A stretch of DNA of 64,000 bases from Mesorhizobium sp. M2D.F.Ca.ET.226.01.1.1 (GTDB lineage Bacteria > Pseudomonadota > Alphaproteobacteria > Rhizobiales > Rhizobiaceae). The position numbers and the translations under genes are program-made. Below are positions 34,464-44,159 of the stretch, piece after piece. Under the pieces are notes generated by a model. The model made no database searches and had not been told where the DNA came from. It was given only the letters and a program-made list of their open reading frames with translations. The DNA lies in NCBI RefSeq assembly GCF_004022705.2, contig NZ_RZOY02000005.1, positions 62,001-126,000 on the forward strand, written 5' to 3'. The first letter of the stretch is position 1. Each line of letters opens with the position of its first letter.

Positions 34464-34922
34464 TTAGTCCGGCAGTGCGGCGATTACGACAAGCTCCACC
34501 ACAAGGTCTGGTTGCGCCAGGGCGGCGACGCCGATCACCTCCGATGGTGGTGGGTTGTTGTAGCTGCAGTGCTTCGGGCAATGTTCGGCAAAGAATTCAT
34601 CTAATACGTCCAGACGGAAATTGGGTGAGCTGAGGACGCCGCCCGACGGAAAGGGTCCTTTGACGTAGAACGTCACCTTGACCAGATGGTCGAGCGAGCT
34701 GCCAAGCTCCTCCAGATCCGCTTTGATATTGGCAAGGATAGCGCGCCATTGCGTGGCCGGATCGCCGATCGCGCCGCCCTGGTGTTTCGACGGGTCGTAA
34801 TCGTCGACGGTGGCGGTGTTGCCGCAGAGAAAAACATAACCTTTTGCGTCGCTGACTACCGTGCCTTTGCCCCAGGGCATCAGGCGGTCACCTTTGAATT
34901 TCTTGTGTGTCGTGAGGTTCAC
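34464..34922 (-). CDS. RidA/YjgF-family protein (enamine/imine deaminase-like)
   Basis: A 152-residue RidA-superfamily protein. Members hydrolyse reactive enamines or imines and form trimers. Visible family parts are GYVFLCGNTATVD, WRAILANIKADLEELGSSLDHLVKVTFYV and the C-terminal ALAQPDLVVELVVIAAL. The canonical active-site Arg of RidA is not obvious (Gln near the end instead), so it may belong to another subfamily. I chose GTG 34922 because AGGAGG lies 5 nt upstream; a longer ATG start would place the start codon at the edge of the hairpin repeat at 34951 with no ribosome site. Confidence 0.82.
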   Translation of the reverse strand: MNLTTHKKFKGDRLMPWGKGTVVSDAKGYVFLCGNTATVDDYDPSKHQGGAIGDPATQWRAILANIKADLEELGSSLDHLVKVTFYVKGPFPSGGVLSSPNFRLDVLDEFFAEHCPKHCSYNNPPPSEVIGVAALAQPDLVVELVVIAALPD

Positions 34923-34950
34923 TTCGGCCTCCTGAAGCAAGCTTATTATT

Positions 34951-35000
34951 TGACGCAATTCCGGACGGAAAACCGCTCACACTTTTCCTGAAATTGCTCT
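34951..35000. repeat. Short interspersed hairpin repeat, form 1, copy b
   Basis: Same unit as at 31-80: GCAATTCCGGACGGAAAA on the left, CACTTTTCCTGAAATTGC on the right. It fills the 76-bp gap between the GFA-family stop and the RidA start. On the minus strand it lies in the RidA leader. Confidence 0.85.
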
Positions 35001-35496
35001 AATCGACCCACATCCCAGTCCGCTTATGCCAATCGGCGATCGATTCTTCTGGATAGACCTCGAAGACTTTGTCCTTCTTTCCAATCACCGGCTCGACCCA
35101 GTTCGCCTTGTATTTCAGCATCAGATGCACCTTTTCCGGCGGCGTCGGCAGGTCAGTGTCGATCGCCGAGGCGAAGGGATGCACGAGCTCCGGCCAGGTC
35201 GGGTCGTAGAGCCAGAGGGCCGCGCCGCATTTTCGGCAGAAATTGCGCTCGCCGGTCGAGACCTCGCAATGCGGATGCTCGTCATCCTCGATCTCGGCGC
35301 GGTAGACGCCGAGGCTGCGCTTGCCCCTGATTTTCAAAGTCTCGTAGTCGGCGCCGAGATTGATGGCGAAACCGCCGCCGCCCTGCTGCTTGCGGCAGAT
35401 GGAACAGTAGCAGAGCATGAACGGCACCGGCGTGTGGCTTTGCACCTCGAAGTGGACGGCGCCGCAGCGGCAGGAGCCTTTGAGCAGGACAGGCAT
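34999..35496 (-). CDS. GFA-family zinc protein (glutathione-dependent formaldehyde-activating-like)
   Basis: A 165-residue GFA/CENP-V fold protein. The zinc-binding cysteines are in place: CRCG at 9-12, CYCSICR at 29-35, and CRKCGAALW around residues 83-91. Members bind glutathione adducts or act on small aldehydes; many are of unknown function, and only a few have shown formaldehyde-activating activity. ATG 35496 is preceded by GGAG and starts just before the first zinc motif. It lies upstream of the RidA gene on the same strand, but a hairpin repeat separates them. Confidence 0.88.
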   Translation of the reverse strand: MPVLLKGSCRCGAVHFEVQSHTPVPFMLCYCSICRKQQGGGGFAINLGADYETLKIRGKRSLGVYRAEIEDDEHPHCEVSTGERNFCRKCGAALWLYDPTWPELVHPFASAIDTDLPTPPEKVHLMLKYKANWVEPVIGKKDKVFEVYPEESIADWHKRTGMWVD

Positions 35497-35585
35497 GGTG
35501 GGAACTCCGTTTCCAGGTCTCAACCTGTCAGCATGCTTTTGGTTGCGGCGATGACAAGGCCGATGACGGATGAGATGATCACGGC

Positions 35586-35909
35586 ATGGACAATGAACGC
35601 CTTGAGGAACTGTTCGAAAGCCTGGGGCCGATCAGCATCCGCAAGCTGTTCGGCGGCAAGGGCATCTATTGCGACGGCGTCATCGTCGCGGTCGTCGTGC
35701 GCGGCGAGTTGATGCTGAAGGCGGATGAGGAGAGTGCGCCGGACTTCGAGGCAGCGGGCTGCAGGCAGTGGACGTATACGGGCTCGCGCCACGGCAAGGC
35801 AGTGGCGATGCCTTATTGGAGCGTGCCGGACGAGGCCTTCGACGATCCCGACGAGATGGCGATATGGGCGCGGCGCGCTTATGAGGCGGGACGAAGGGCG
35901 GGGAAGTGA
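35586..35909 (+). CDS. TfoX N-terminal-domain protein
   Basis: A 107-residue protein consisting only of a TfoX_N domain: LFESLGPISIRKLFGGKGIYCDG at the start, then a small beta sheet and ALMRR/ARRAYEAGRRAG-like basic helix at the end. In gammaproteobacteria TfoX regulates competence, but the stand-alone N-domain found in rhizobia has no known role. It is divergent from the GFA gene, with 89 bp between starts. A palindromic element follows downstream. Confidence 0.88.
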   Translation: MDNERLEELFESLGPISIRKLFGGKGIYCDGVIVAVVVRGELMLKADEESAPDFEAAGCRQWTYTGSRHGKAVAMPYWSVPDEAFDDPDEMAIWARRAYEAGRRAGK

Positions 35910-35935
35910 CACTTAGAAATGCTGGAGGGACAGCA

Positions 35936-36088
35936 CCCCCCTCTGGCCTGCCGGCCATCTCCACCGCAAGGGGGGAGATTAGTAGCTCTGCCGCCGGCTC
36001 TCGCCTTCAACGCTTGCGATTGGCGAAAGCGGCGGCGACGTCCAATCTCCCCCCTTGCGGGGGAGATGGCCGGCAGGCCAGAGGGGGG
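35936..36088. repeat. Long inverted-repeat element between tfoX-like and psuG genes
   Basis: The left arm 35936-35980 (starting CCCCCCTCTGGCCTGCCGGC) is matched inverted by 36044-36088, ~45 bp with a few mismatches, around a 63-nt centre. This is a rhizobial intergenic palindrome distinct from the one at 32179. Transcribed, it would make a very strong stem between convergent genes. Confidence 0.85.
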
Positions 36089-36131
36089 TGTGAAGGAACT
36101 CGGCCGTTGCGGTTGGCGGGGGCTGCCGTCC

Positions 36132-37049
36132 CTACAGCGCCTTCGCGATCTCCGCCGCCAGCCGGGCATTGTTCTCGACCAGCGCGATGTTGGTCTTGAG
36201 GCTGCGGCCGCCGGTCAGCTCAAGGATCTTCGACAGAAGGAACGGCGTCACCGCCTTGCCGGTGACATTCTGCGCCTCCGCCGCTTTCTGCGCGGCCTGG
36301 ATGTAGCCATCCATCTCGGCCGCCGGTATCTCGTCATTCTGCGGCACCGGATTGGCGACCAGGATGCCGCCGCCCAAGCCCAGCGCTTGGCGCGTGCGGT
36401 AGAAATGGGCGATGTCCTCAGGTGCATTGAGCGTCAGCGGCGCGCGGAAGGGCGATTGCCTGGACCAGAAGGCGGGCATCGTCTCGCAGCCATGGCCGAT
36501 GACCGGCACACCGCGCGTTTCCAGCACTTCCAGCGTCTTTTCGATGTCGAGGATCGCCTTGGCGCCGGCCGAGACGACGATGACCGGCGTGCGCGCCAGC
36601 TCGTCGAGATCGGCCGAGATGTCGAAGCTTTTCTCCGCGCCCTTGTGGACGCCGCCGATGCCGCCGGTGGCAAACACTTTTATGCCGGCCATATGGGCGG
36701 CGATCATGGTGGCGGCCACCGTGGTGCCGCCGGTGCGCGCCTGCGCCACGGCAAAGCCGATATCGGCGCGCGACAGCTTCATGGCGTCGCCGGTCATGGC
36801 GAGCGATTCGCGTTCGCCGTCGGAGAGCCCGATCTTGATGCGGCCGTCGACGACCGCGATCGTCGCCGGCACCGCGCCGCCATCGATGATGATCTGCTCG
36901 ACCTTGGCCGCCATCGCGCCATTGTCGGGGTAGGGCATCCCGTGGGTGATGATGGTCGATTCCAGCGCCACCACGGGCCGGCCGGCGGCAAGCGCCTTAG
37001 CCACGGGCGGATGGATGTCGATGAAAGGGCGAGCGGTCTCGGGCGTCAT
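36132..37049 (-). CDS. psuG: Pseudouridine-5'-phosphate glycosidase
   Basis: A 305-residue enzyme that reversibly splits pseudouridine 5'-phosphate into uracil and ribose 5-phosphate. Family landmarks are ALESTIITHGMPYPDN near the N-terminus (catalytic Glu and pocket), a GGTTVAATMIAAHMAGIKVFATGGIGGVH-type central region (catalytic Lys and phosphate site nearby), and VPQNDEIP for metal binding. ATG 37049 has CGGAG 6 nt upstream. The PfkB kinase gene lies 39 bp upstream on the same strand, so kinase and glycosidase form the pseudouridine salvage pair. Confidence 0.93.
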   Translation of the reverse strand: MTPETARPFIDIHPPVAKALAAGRPVVALESTIITHGMPYPDNGAMAAKVEQIIIDGGAVPATIAVVDGRIKIGLSDGERESLAMTGDAMKLSRADIGFAVAQARTGGTTVAATMIAAHMAGIKVFATGGIGGVHKGAEKSFDISADLDELARTPVIVVSAGAKAILDIEKTLEVLETRGVPVIGHGCETMPAFWSRQSPFRAPLTLNAPEDIAHFYRTRQALGLGGGILVANPVPQNDEIPAAEMDGYIQAAQKAAEAQNVTGKAVTPFLLSKILELTGGRSLKTNIALVENNARLAAEIAKAL

Positions 37050-37088
37050 GGCTGTCTCCGGCAAGGAGGAACTGGATGGTTGGTGGCC

Positions 37089-38027
37089 CTATGCCACCTC
37101 CTGTGCCTCCCGCACAAGGGCAAGCGCCTGCGTGAAATTGGCGGTCGTGAAGGACGGCACGGCCTCGGCGCTTTCGATGGCGAGCATGGCCGCCGCGAGG
37201 CCTTCGCGCAGCGCGACGCGCAGCGGCAGGCCACGCAGCATTGCGGCGACGGTCGCGCCGGTCAGCGCGTCGCCGGCCCCGGTGACATCGGCGATCCGGC
37301 GTGGCGTGGGCGGGTCGATTTCAAAGGCGCCGGTGTCGTCGAAGCCCAGCACCGGAGCGCTGCCGGCGGTTACCACGCCGGCATTCAGGCCGGCCTGCCT
37401 GAGCTGGCGGACAAGGGTTTGCCCGGACGGCTCGGCGCCAACCAGCGCGGCGGCTTCGCGGCGGTTCATGAAAAGCAGCGACAGATCGGCGAGCAACGGC
37501 GCCAGACGAACCACCTTGGCCGGCGAGACGGCGATGGCGAAGACCGGCCGGCCGCCGGCGAGCGCCACCAGACGTTCCAGCGCGACCGTCGGCAGGTTGG
37601 CGTCGCACAGGATCGCGTCGGCGGCAGCGATTGCCTCTCGCACCTTGGCGCGCCTTATCTGCTTGGGAAAGGCGAGGTCATAAAGCGCCATATCGGCCAG
37701 CCCGACGATCAATTCGCCGTCGGCGTCGATCATGGCCGTGTAGCTTGGCGTCACGCGGTCGAGGAACACCACGGAGAGGTCAACTATTCCGGCGTTGTCG
37801 ATCGCTGTGGCGACGGTGTCGGCTGCCGCGTCGCCGCCGCGCACCGAAATCAGCGAGGCCGACACGCCGCGCTTCACCACGCTGCGCAACGCGTTGAAGA
37901 CAACGCCGCCGACGTCCTCGCGCATCATGCCGGGATTGGAGGCGGCGGGCACATAGGTTCCCGAGACCTGGCCGCGCCGGTCGATATGAGCGCCGCCCAG
38001 CGCCAGGATTTTTGGGGATGTCGGCAT
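37089..38027 (-). CDS. psuK: PfkB-family kinase, probable pseudouridine kinase
   Basis: A 312-residue PfkB carbohydrate kinase. It opens ILALGGAHIDRRGQVSG, has the substrate loop SNPGMMREDVGGVVFN (a G-G pair replaced as in nucleoside kinases) and the C-terminal DVTGAGDALTGATVA with the catalytic Asp. Its place directly upstream of psuG supports phosphorylation of pseudouridine. ATG 38027 is chosen by family length although no strong ribosome site precedes it; a longer reading would run into the recA promoter region. The operon is divergent from recA. Confidence 0.85.
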   Translation of the reverse strand: MPTSPKILALGGAHIDRRGQVSGTYVPAASNPGMMREDVGGVVFNALRSVVKRGVSASLISVRGGDAAADTVATAIDNAGIVDLSVVFLDRVTPSYTAMIDADGELIVGLADMALYDLAFPKQIRRAKVREAIAAADAILCDANLPTVALERLVALAGGRPVFAIAVSPAKVVRLAPLLADLSLLFMNRREAAALVGAEPSGQTLVRQLRQAGLNAGVVTAGSAPVLGFDDTGAFEIDPPTPRRIADVTGAGDALTGATVAAMLRGLPLRVALREGLAAAMLAIESAEAVPSFTTANFTQALALVREAQEVA

Positions 38028-38236
38028 TATGGGTCGGTGACTTTCGTTGATCGTGCGGCTGCGCACACTAGGTTTCCTGGCATCGCCCCGCAATCGGGGC
38101 CGCGATTCGGGACAGGCGGATATCGAAATCTCTTCTGGACCAGTGGTTCTGGTTTGCACTAGCCCTGGTGAGACAAAAGTAGAACAAATCCAGATATTGG
38201 TTGATTTTCAGATATTTGTTGCCCCTTGCCAAATGA

Positions 38237-38251
38237 GAACAAAAAAGGTAC
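38237..38251 (+). promoter_or_regulatory. Candidate LexA (SOS) box upstream of recA
   Basis: GAAC-AAAAAAG-GTAC, 59 bp before the recA start, matches the alphaproteobacterial LexA consensus GAAC-N7-GAAC except for one base. A second GAAC lies upstream at about 38181 without a good partner. LexA control of recA is established for rhizobia; the site itself is inferred. Confidence 0.5.
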
Positions 38252-38309
38252 AAAACGGCAGGGATCACGGATTGTCCGGCCTTCATTGACGACCAAGGGG
38301 TGATGTATC

Positions 38310-39407
<1,098 letters not shown>

Positions 39408-39549
39408 GGCCGGTTCGTTCCAGGAAGATCGCACGGTTTCCTGTTTGGGATTGGGGCAAGGAAATTAGTCGGCTTAGCCGGAGTTCGGCCACAATCCTGG
39501 TTTATCGGTATATGCTTATGTAATCGAGTTCTTGAGTACTGCGTACCCG

Positions 39550-39578
39550 AACCGCCGGCCTTCGTGCCGGCGGTTTTG
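39550..39578 (+). terminator. Intrinsic terminator after recA
   Basis: AACCGCCGGC (39550-39559) pairs with GCCGGCGGTT (39566-39575) over a 6-nt loop, followed by TTGCGTTTT. It is a 10-bp perfect stem about 140 bp after the recA stop. Confidence 0.8.
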
Positions 39579-39621
39579 CGTTTTGCGGGCTGCGCTCAGT
39601 TGCCGGTCGCGGGCCGATTGG

Positions 39622-39724
39622 CCCAAAGCGCATCGCGCCGCAATGATTTCGGGCGATGCGCCTTGAGTCTTTGTTTGGGCATGTCGTTTTCCCAAAACCG
39701 CCACGCACTTTTGGGCAACATGCC
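39622..39724. repeat. Composite hairpin repeat, form 2 with 5' module, copy a
   Basis: A 5' stem (GCGCATCGCGC answered by GGCGATGCGC) is followed by a second stem, GCATGTCG..CCCAAAA against TTTTGGGCAACATGC, around CCGCCACGCAC. The same two-module order recurs at 49963-50061. The second module alone is found at 23573 and 63900. Confidence 0.75.
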
Positions 39725-39846
39725 TGTTTCCGTGTTTCTGGACAGGCTCAAGAGCTATCGCTAAAAGGCCCGTCTATCTTCTGAAACACCAAAAGCCCAT
39801 TTGCCGCCGGCAGCGCCGGCGGTTCTTGCGAAAAAGGCAGTATGCA

Positions 39847-42516
39847 ATGAGTGGCGTGAACGACATCCGGTCGACATTCCTCGACTACTTCCGCAAGGAG
39901 GGTCACGAGATCGTCGCCTCCAGCCCGCTGGTGCCGCGCAACGATCCGACGCTGATGTTCACAAACGCCGGCATGGTGCAGTTCAAGAATGTCTTCACCG
40001 GCCTCGAGAAGCGCCCCTATTCGCGGGCCTCGACAGCGCAGAAAAGCGTGCGCGCCGGCGGCAAGCATAACGACCTCGACAATGTCGGCTACACGGCGCG
40101 CCATCTCACCTTCTTCGAGATGCTCGGCAATTTCTCGTTCGGCGACTATTTCAAGGAGCGCGCGATCGAGCTGGCCTGGAACCTGATCACCAAGGGTTTC
40201 GGCCTGAACAAGGACAAGTTGCTGGTCACCGTCTATCACACCGACGACGAGGCCGCGGGCTATTGGAAAAAGATCGCCGGCTTCTCCGACGACCGCATCA
40301 TCCGGATTCCTACCTCGGACAATTTCTGGGCGATGGGCGACACCGGCCCGTGCGGCCCGTGTTCGGAAATCTTCATCGATCGCGGCGAGCATATCTGGGG
40401 CGGCCCACCCGGCAGCCCGGAGGAAAACGGCGACCGGTTCCTCGAATTCTGGAACCTGGTGTTCATGCAGTATGAGCAGGTGACGAAGGAAGAGCGCATC
40501 GACCTGCCGCGTCCCTCGATCGACACCGGCATGGGCCTGGAGCGCATGGCGTCGATCCTGCAGGGTGTCGACAGCGTCTTCGAGACCGACCTGTTCAAGC
40601 ATCTGATCGACGCCGCGTCCTCGGCGCTCGGCCAAGGGCCGAGCCAGGAGAACGTGGCTTCGTATCGCGTCATCGCGGATCATCTGCGCTCGTCCTCCTT
40701 CCTGGTGGCCGACGGCGTGCTGCCCTCCAATGAAGGCCGCGGCTATGTGCTGCGCCGCATCATGCGCCGCGCCATGCGCCACGCGCAGTTGCTCGGCGCC
40801 AAGGAGCCCTTGATGTGGCAGCTGGTGCCGGCGTTGGTGCGCGAGATGGGCCAGGCCTATCCCGAGCTGGTGCGCGGCGAGGCGCTGATCACCGAAACGC
40901 TGAAGCTGGAGGAGACTCGTTTCCGTAAGACGCTGGTGCGCGGCCTCGGCCTGCTTTCGGACGCGACGGCGACCCTGCATGCCGGCGACATGCTGGACGG
41001 CGAGACGGCGTTCAAGCTCTACGATACCTATGGCTTCCCGCTCGACCTGACGCAGGATGCGCTGCGCCAGCGCAGCATCTCGGTCGATATCGCCGGCTTC
41101 ACCAACGCGATGGAGAGGCAGAAGGCCGAGGCGCGCGCGCATTGGGCGGGCTCGGGCGAAGCCGCGACCGAGACGGTGTGGTTTTCGGTGCGCGAAGAGA
41201 CCGGCGCAACCGAATTCCTCGGCTACGAGACTGAAGCTGCGGAAGGCATCGTCCAGGCGCTGGTCAAGGACGGCAAGACGATCGACACCGCCTCTCAGGG
41301 CGACGCGGTCGCCGTGGTCGTCAACCAGACGCCGTTCTATGGCGAGTCCGGCGGCCAGATGGGCGACACCGGCGTGATTTCCGGCGACGGCTTCTCGATC
41401 GAGATTTCCGACACGCAGAAGAAGGCGGACGGCCTCTTCGTGCATCTCGGCAAGGTCGCGAGCGGCACGGTGAAGACTGGCGCGGCTGTCGAGCTCAAGG
41501 TCGACCACGCGCGCCGCTCGAAGCTGCGCGCCAACCACTCCGCGACGCATCTCATCCACGAGGCGCTGCGCGAGGTGCTGGGCACCCATGTCGCGCAGAA
41601 GGGCTCGCTGGTCGCCCCAGACCGTCTGCGCTTCGACATTTCGCACAACAAGCCGATCTCCGCGGAAGACCTTGAAGAGGTCGAGCGCATGGCGAATGAG
41701 ATCGTCGTGCAGAACAGCCCGGTGACGACGCGGCTGATGTCGGTCGACGATGCGATCGCCGAGGGCGCGATGGCGCTGTTCGGCGAAAAGTACGGCGATG
41801 AGGTTCGTGTCGTGTCGATGGGCACCGGCCTGCATGGCGCCAAGGCTAACCGTCCTTATTCGGTCGAGCTCTGCGGCGGCACGCATGTGAAATCGACAGG
41901 CGATATCGGCCTGGTGCGCATCCTGTCGGACAGCGCGGTGGCGGCCGGCGTGCGGCGCATCGAGGCGTTGACCGGCGAAGCGGCGCGCAAGCATCTCGAC
42001 GAACAGGACAAGCGCCTGAAGGCGGCCGCGGCGACCCTGAAAATTGCGCCGGCGGATGTCCCGGCTCGCGTCGAGACGCTGCTCGAGGAGCGCAAGAAGC
42101 TCGAAAAGGAGCTGACCGAGGCGCGTAAGAAACTGGCGCTGGGCGGCGGCTCGGCCGTGGCCGATGCCCCGGCCGCGAACGAGACCGTTGCCGGCGTCGG
42201 CTTCCTCGGCAAGGCGGTCAGCGGCGTGGCGCCGAAGGACCTGAAGCCGCTCGCCGATGCCGGTAAGAAGACGCTTGGCTCCGGCGTGGTGGTCTTTGTC
42301 GGCGCCGGCGAGGACAACAAGGCAAGCGTGGTCGTCGGCGTCACCGACGATCTGACCGGCCGCTTCAGCGCCGTGGATCTGGTCCGCGTCGCCTCCGCCG
42401 CGCTTGGCGGGCAGGGCGGCGGCGGCCGGCCCGACATGGCGCAGGCCGGCGGCCCGGACGCTTCCAAGGCCAACGACGCGATCGCTGCGGTGAAGGCGGC
42501 GCTGGAGGCAGCCTGA
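39847..42516 (+). CDS. alaS: Alanyl-tRNA synthetase
   Basis: An 889-residue class II synthetase with all AlaRS parts: the catalytic core starting [15 protein letters not shown], motif 2 region around [26 protein letters not shown] sequence, the editing domain with NHSATHLIH and CGGTHV (zinc and hydrolytic site), and a C-terminal coiled coil plus DHHA1 domain ([12 protein letters not shown]). Length is normal. ATG 39847 follows AAGGCAG. A full-length reading frame exists on the opposite strand but is a codon-bias shadow. Confidence 0.98.
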   Translation: MSGVNDIRSTFLDYFRKEGHEIVASSPLVPRNDPTLMFTNAGMVQFKNVFTGLEKRPYSRASTAQKSVRAGGKHNDLDNVGYTARHLTFFEMLGNFSFGDYFKERAIELAWNLITKGFGLNKDKLLVTVYHTDDEAAGYWKKIAGFSDDRIIRIPTSDNFWAMGDTGPCGPCSEIFIDRGEHIWGGPPGSPEENGDRFLEFWNLVFMQYEQVTKEERIDLPRPSIDTGMGLERMASILQGVDSVFETDLFKHLIDAASSALGQGPSQENVASYRVIADHLRSSSFLVADGVLPSNEGRGYVLRRIMRRAMRHAQLLGAKEPLMWQLVPALVREMGQAYPELVRGEALITETLKLEETRFRKTLVRGLGLLSDATATLHAGDMLDGETAFKLYDTYGFPLDLTQDALRQRSISVDIAGFTNAMERQKAEARAHWAGSGEAATETVWFSVREETGATEFLGYETEAAEGIVQALVKDGKTIDTASQGDAVAVVVNQTPFYGESGGQMGDTGVISGDGFSIEISDTQKKADGLFVHLGKVASGTVKTGAAVELKVDHARRSKLRANHSATHLIHEALREVLGTHVAQKGSLVAPDRLRFDISHNKPISAEDLEEVERMANEIVVQNSPVTTRLMSVDDAIAEGAMALFGEKYGDEVRVVSMGTGLHGAKANRPYSVELCGGTHVKSTGDIGLVRILSDSAVAAGVRRIEALTGEAARKHLDEQDKRLKAAAATLKIAPADVPARVETLLEERKKLEKELTEARKKLALGGGSAVADAPAANETVAGVGFLGKAVSGVAPKDLKPLADAGKKTLGSGVVVFVGAGEDNKASVVVGVTDDLTGRFSAVDLVRVASAALGGQGGGGRPDMAQAGGPDASKANDAIAAVKAALEAA

Positions 42517-42683
42517 AGCTGAATAGATTGGCCCCGTCAGGCATGCCATTCTGCTATGCGAGCTTGGCGGAGAGCGTGTGCGCATCACCGGGCGGGCAAA
42601 GACCTTCATGAAGGCGAAAATCTACCTTCCCGACTGAACGAAACCTTCAGCCGGTCGTGCCTCCGCGGGCTGTTCGCGAGTGA

Positions 42684-43469
42684 TCAAAGGAAGCCTTGGC
42701 CGCCCGTGTATTTCTGGCGCAGGCGCCGGTAAAGCCAGCTGAAGTAGGGGTGGTTTCGCCTGCGGTGCAGAAAGACGGTTTGGCCGAAAGGCGTCTCGCT
42801 CGTCGGCGCCGATGGATCGTGCCACTTCTGCGAAGGGTTGCGAAAAATGGCGGCGCCCCGCTGTCGGGCAAGGATCGTCAGCACCGATTGATCGTGCCGA
42901 TGCTCGACAAAGCCGGGCAGGTTGGGATGTCCATGAATGTTCGGCATATCGGTCAGGCGAACCTCGCTCGCCATGGCCGTCGCCAGGAGCGTCAGGAAAG
43001 CCCTCGCCTCTGGCCCTGCGCGGTAAAGCTGCATGCCCGCCCATAGCTGCGGCAGCGACCAGAATTCTTCCCGGTCGGCATCCATTTCGACAAAGCAGTC
43101 GCGCTTGGTCCAGATGCTCTGCAGAAGCGGCCCGCTCATCCTGAACAGGCACACCGGATGCTGCCTGGAAAGCGCGATCATCGGCGCGGGGTCGGCGATG
43201 AAAGTTAGCGCCGCATCGCTGTAGAGGACCGGCGTGCCGTCCGGCACGCGGTTCATCATGTCCAGGGTGATGAAAGGCTTCCACAGCCAGTAGCCGGCGC
43301 CGCGGGGCTGCGCCATGATCGACGGATATCTTTGCGCGAGGTCGACCAGCACCGGGTGGTGCGGCGTATAGAGATGGCTGTCGAGGCCGAAGCGGCGCGC
43401 GCTCTTCAGCAGCAACTTGCCGGCTTGCGAGAGGTTCGGCGTCGCATAGCTGACATGGACGGCGCGCAT
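42684..43469 (-). CDS. Glycosyltransferase-like protein of unknown specificity
   Basis: A 261-residue cytoplasmic protein without membrane segments. GYWLWKPFITLDMMNRVPDG and LYSDAALTFI resemble the donor-binding region and DxD-like site of capsule or lipopolysaccharide glycosyltransferases (GT-A fold), and EFWSLPQLWAGMQLYRAG plus HRHDQSVLTILAR fit the acceptor-side pattern of the same group. I cannot name the family with certainty. ATG 43469 overlaps the GST stop (TGATG), so translation is coupled, which is an unexpected pairing. There are no other polysaccharide genes nearby. About 170 bp separate its end from alaS. Confidence 0.6.
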   Translation of the reverse strand: MRAVHVSYATPNLSQAGKLLLKSARRFGLDSHLYTPHHPVLVDLAQRYPSIMAQPRGAGYWLWKPFITLDMMNRVPDGTPVLYSDAALTFIADPAPMIALSRQHPVCLFRMSGPLLQSIWTKRDCFVEMDADREEFWSLPQLWAGMQLYRAGPEARAFLTLLATAMASEVRLTDMPNIHGHPNLPGFVEHRHDQSVLTILARQRGAAIFRNPSQKWHDPSAPTSETPFGQTVFLHRRRNHPYFSWLYRRLRQKYTGGQGFL

Positions 43470-44095
43470 CAGCCCGCCTTTTCGGTCTTGGCAAAGCTCG
43501 GCCGTCCGGCTATCCGCGCATGCCAATCCTGGATATCCGTAAACCGTGCCAGAAGATCGCGCCCTTGTGCGACCTTGACGAAATAGGCGACGATCGGCGC
43601 CGCGTGCAGGTCCGCCAGCGTCAGCTGGTCGCCGAGCAGCCAAGGGCCCTTTGCCTTCAGCGAGGTCAGCACCTTGAGCACCGTCTCAGCCTGATTGAGG
43701 CCGCCGGCAATCAACGCCCAATCCGGCTCAGCCTTCTCCAGCCGCTCTACAGCCACGTCCCAGACCATGGCGCGATAGCCATAGGCGTCGAGCATGCCGG
43801 TGATCTGGCCCATCCTGGCACGGCCGCGGGCGTCGGCCGGCTGCAGGGCCGGACCGGGGAAGGCTTCGTCGACATAGCGTGCAATTGCACCTGTCTCGAA
43901 CAGGCGGAAACCGTCATGCTCGAAGGCCGGGATGCGGCCGAACGGGTGAAGCTCCAGATACCAGGCCGGTATGCCTTCGGCGGCGAAGATATCGAGCGGC
44001 ACGAGCTCGTAGTCGACGCCTTTTTCCTGCAACGCCATCCGCGCGATGCGCACATAGACGCTGTAGTCGGCGCCGTAGAGGGTTGGCTGGGCCAT
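43469..44095 (-). CDS. Glutathione S-transferase family protein
   Basis: A 208-residue cytosolic GST. The thioredoxin-like N-domain runs from TLYGADYSVYVRIARMAL to GRIPAFEHDGFRLFETGAIARYVD, including the cis-Pro and the ES/ET glutathione-binding turn; the all-helical C-domain includes LKAKGPWLLGDQLTLADLHAAPIV, the usual N-capping box. The catalytic residue is probably Ser12 in the ADYS segment. It lies downstream of icd on the same strand, but a terminator separates them. It shares a 1-bp stop/start overlap with the glycosyltransferase-like gene. The substrate is unknown. Confidence 0.9.
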   Translation of the reverse strand: MAQPTLYGADYSVYVRIARMALQEKGVDYELVPLDIFAAEGIPAWYLELHPFGRIPAFEHDGFRLFETGAIARYVDEAFPGPALQPADARGRARMGQITGMLDAYGYRAMVWDVAVERLEKAEPDWALIAGGLNQAETVLKVLTSLKAKGPWLLGDQLTLADLHAAPIVAYFVKVAQGRDLLARFTDIQDWHARIAGRPSFAKTEKAG

Positions 44096-44106
44096 TTTAC
44101 TTACCC

Positions 44107-44140
44107 CTAGAAAAGACGAAGGCTCCTTTCAGAGCCTTCG
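44107..44140 (-). terminator. Intrinsic terminator of icd
   Basis: Read on the minus strand, CGAAGGCTC and GAGCCTTCG (44132-44140 and 44117-44125) form a 9-bp stem with a 6-nt loop, followed by TCTTTTCTA. It starts 20 nt after the icd stop. Confidence 0.8.
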
Positions 44141-44159
44141 ACATTACCGGGATTAGGCT

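Larger units (their letters stand above)
39408..39846. other. recA-alaS intergenic region
   Basis: This 439-bp gap holds the recA terminator (39550-39578) and a composite hairpin repeat (39622-39724). I see no gene in it. The alaS promoter must lie between the repeat and 39830 or upstream of it. Confidence 0.6.

Noticed and set aside
39748..42609. Reading frame of about 950 codons on the minus strand opposite alaS
   Set aside because: It mirrors alaS exactly and its composition is that of reverse-complemented GC-rich coding DNA; no domain or ribosome site supports it.
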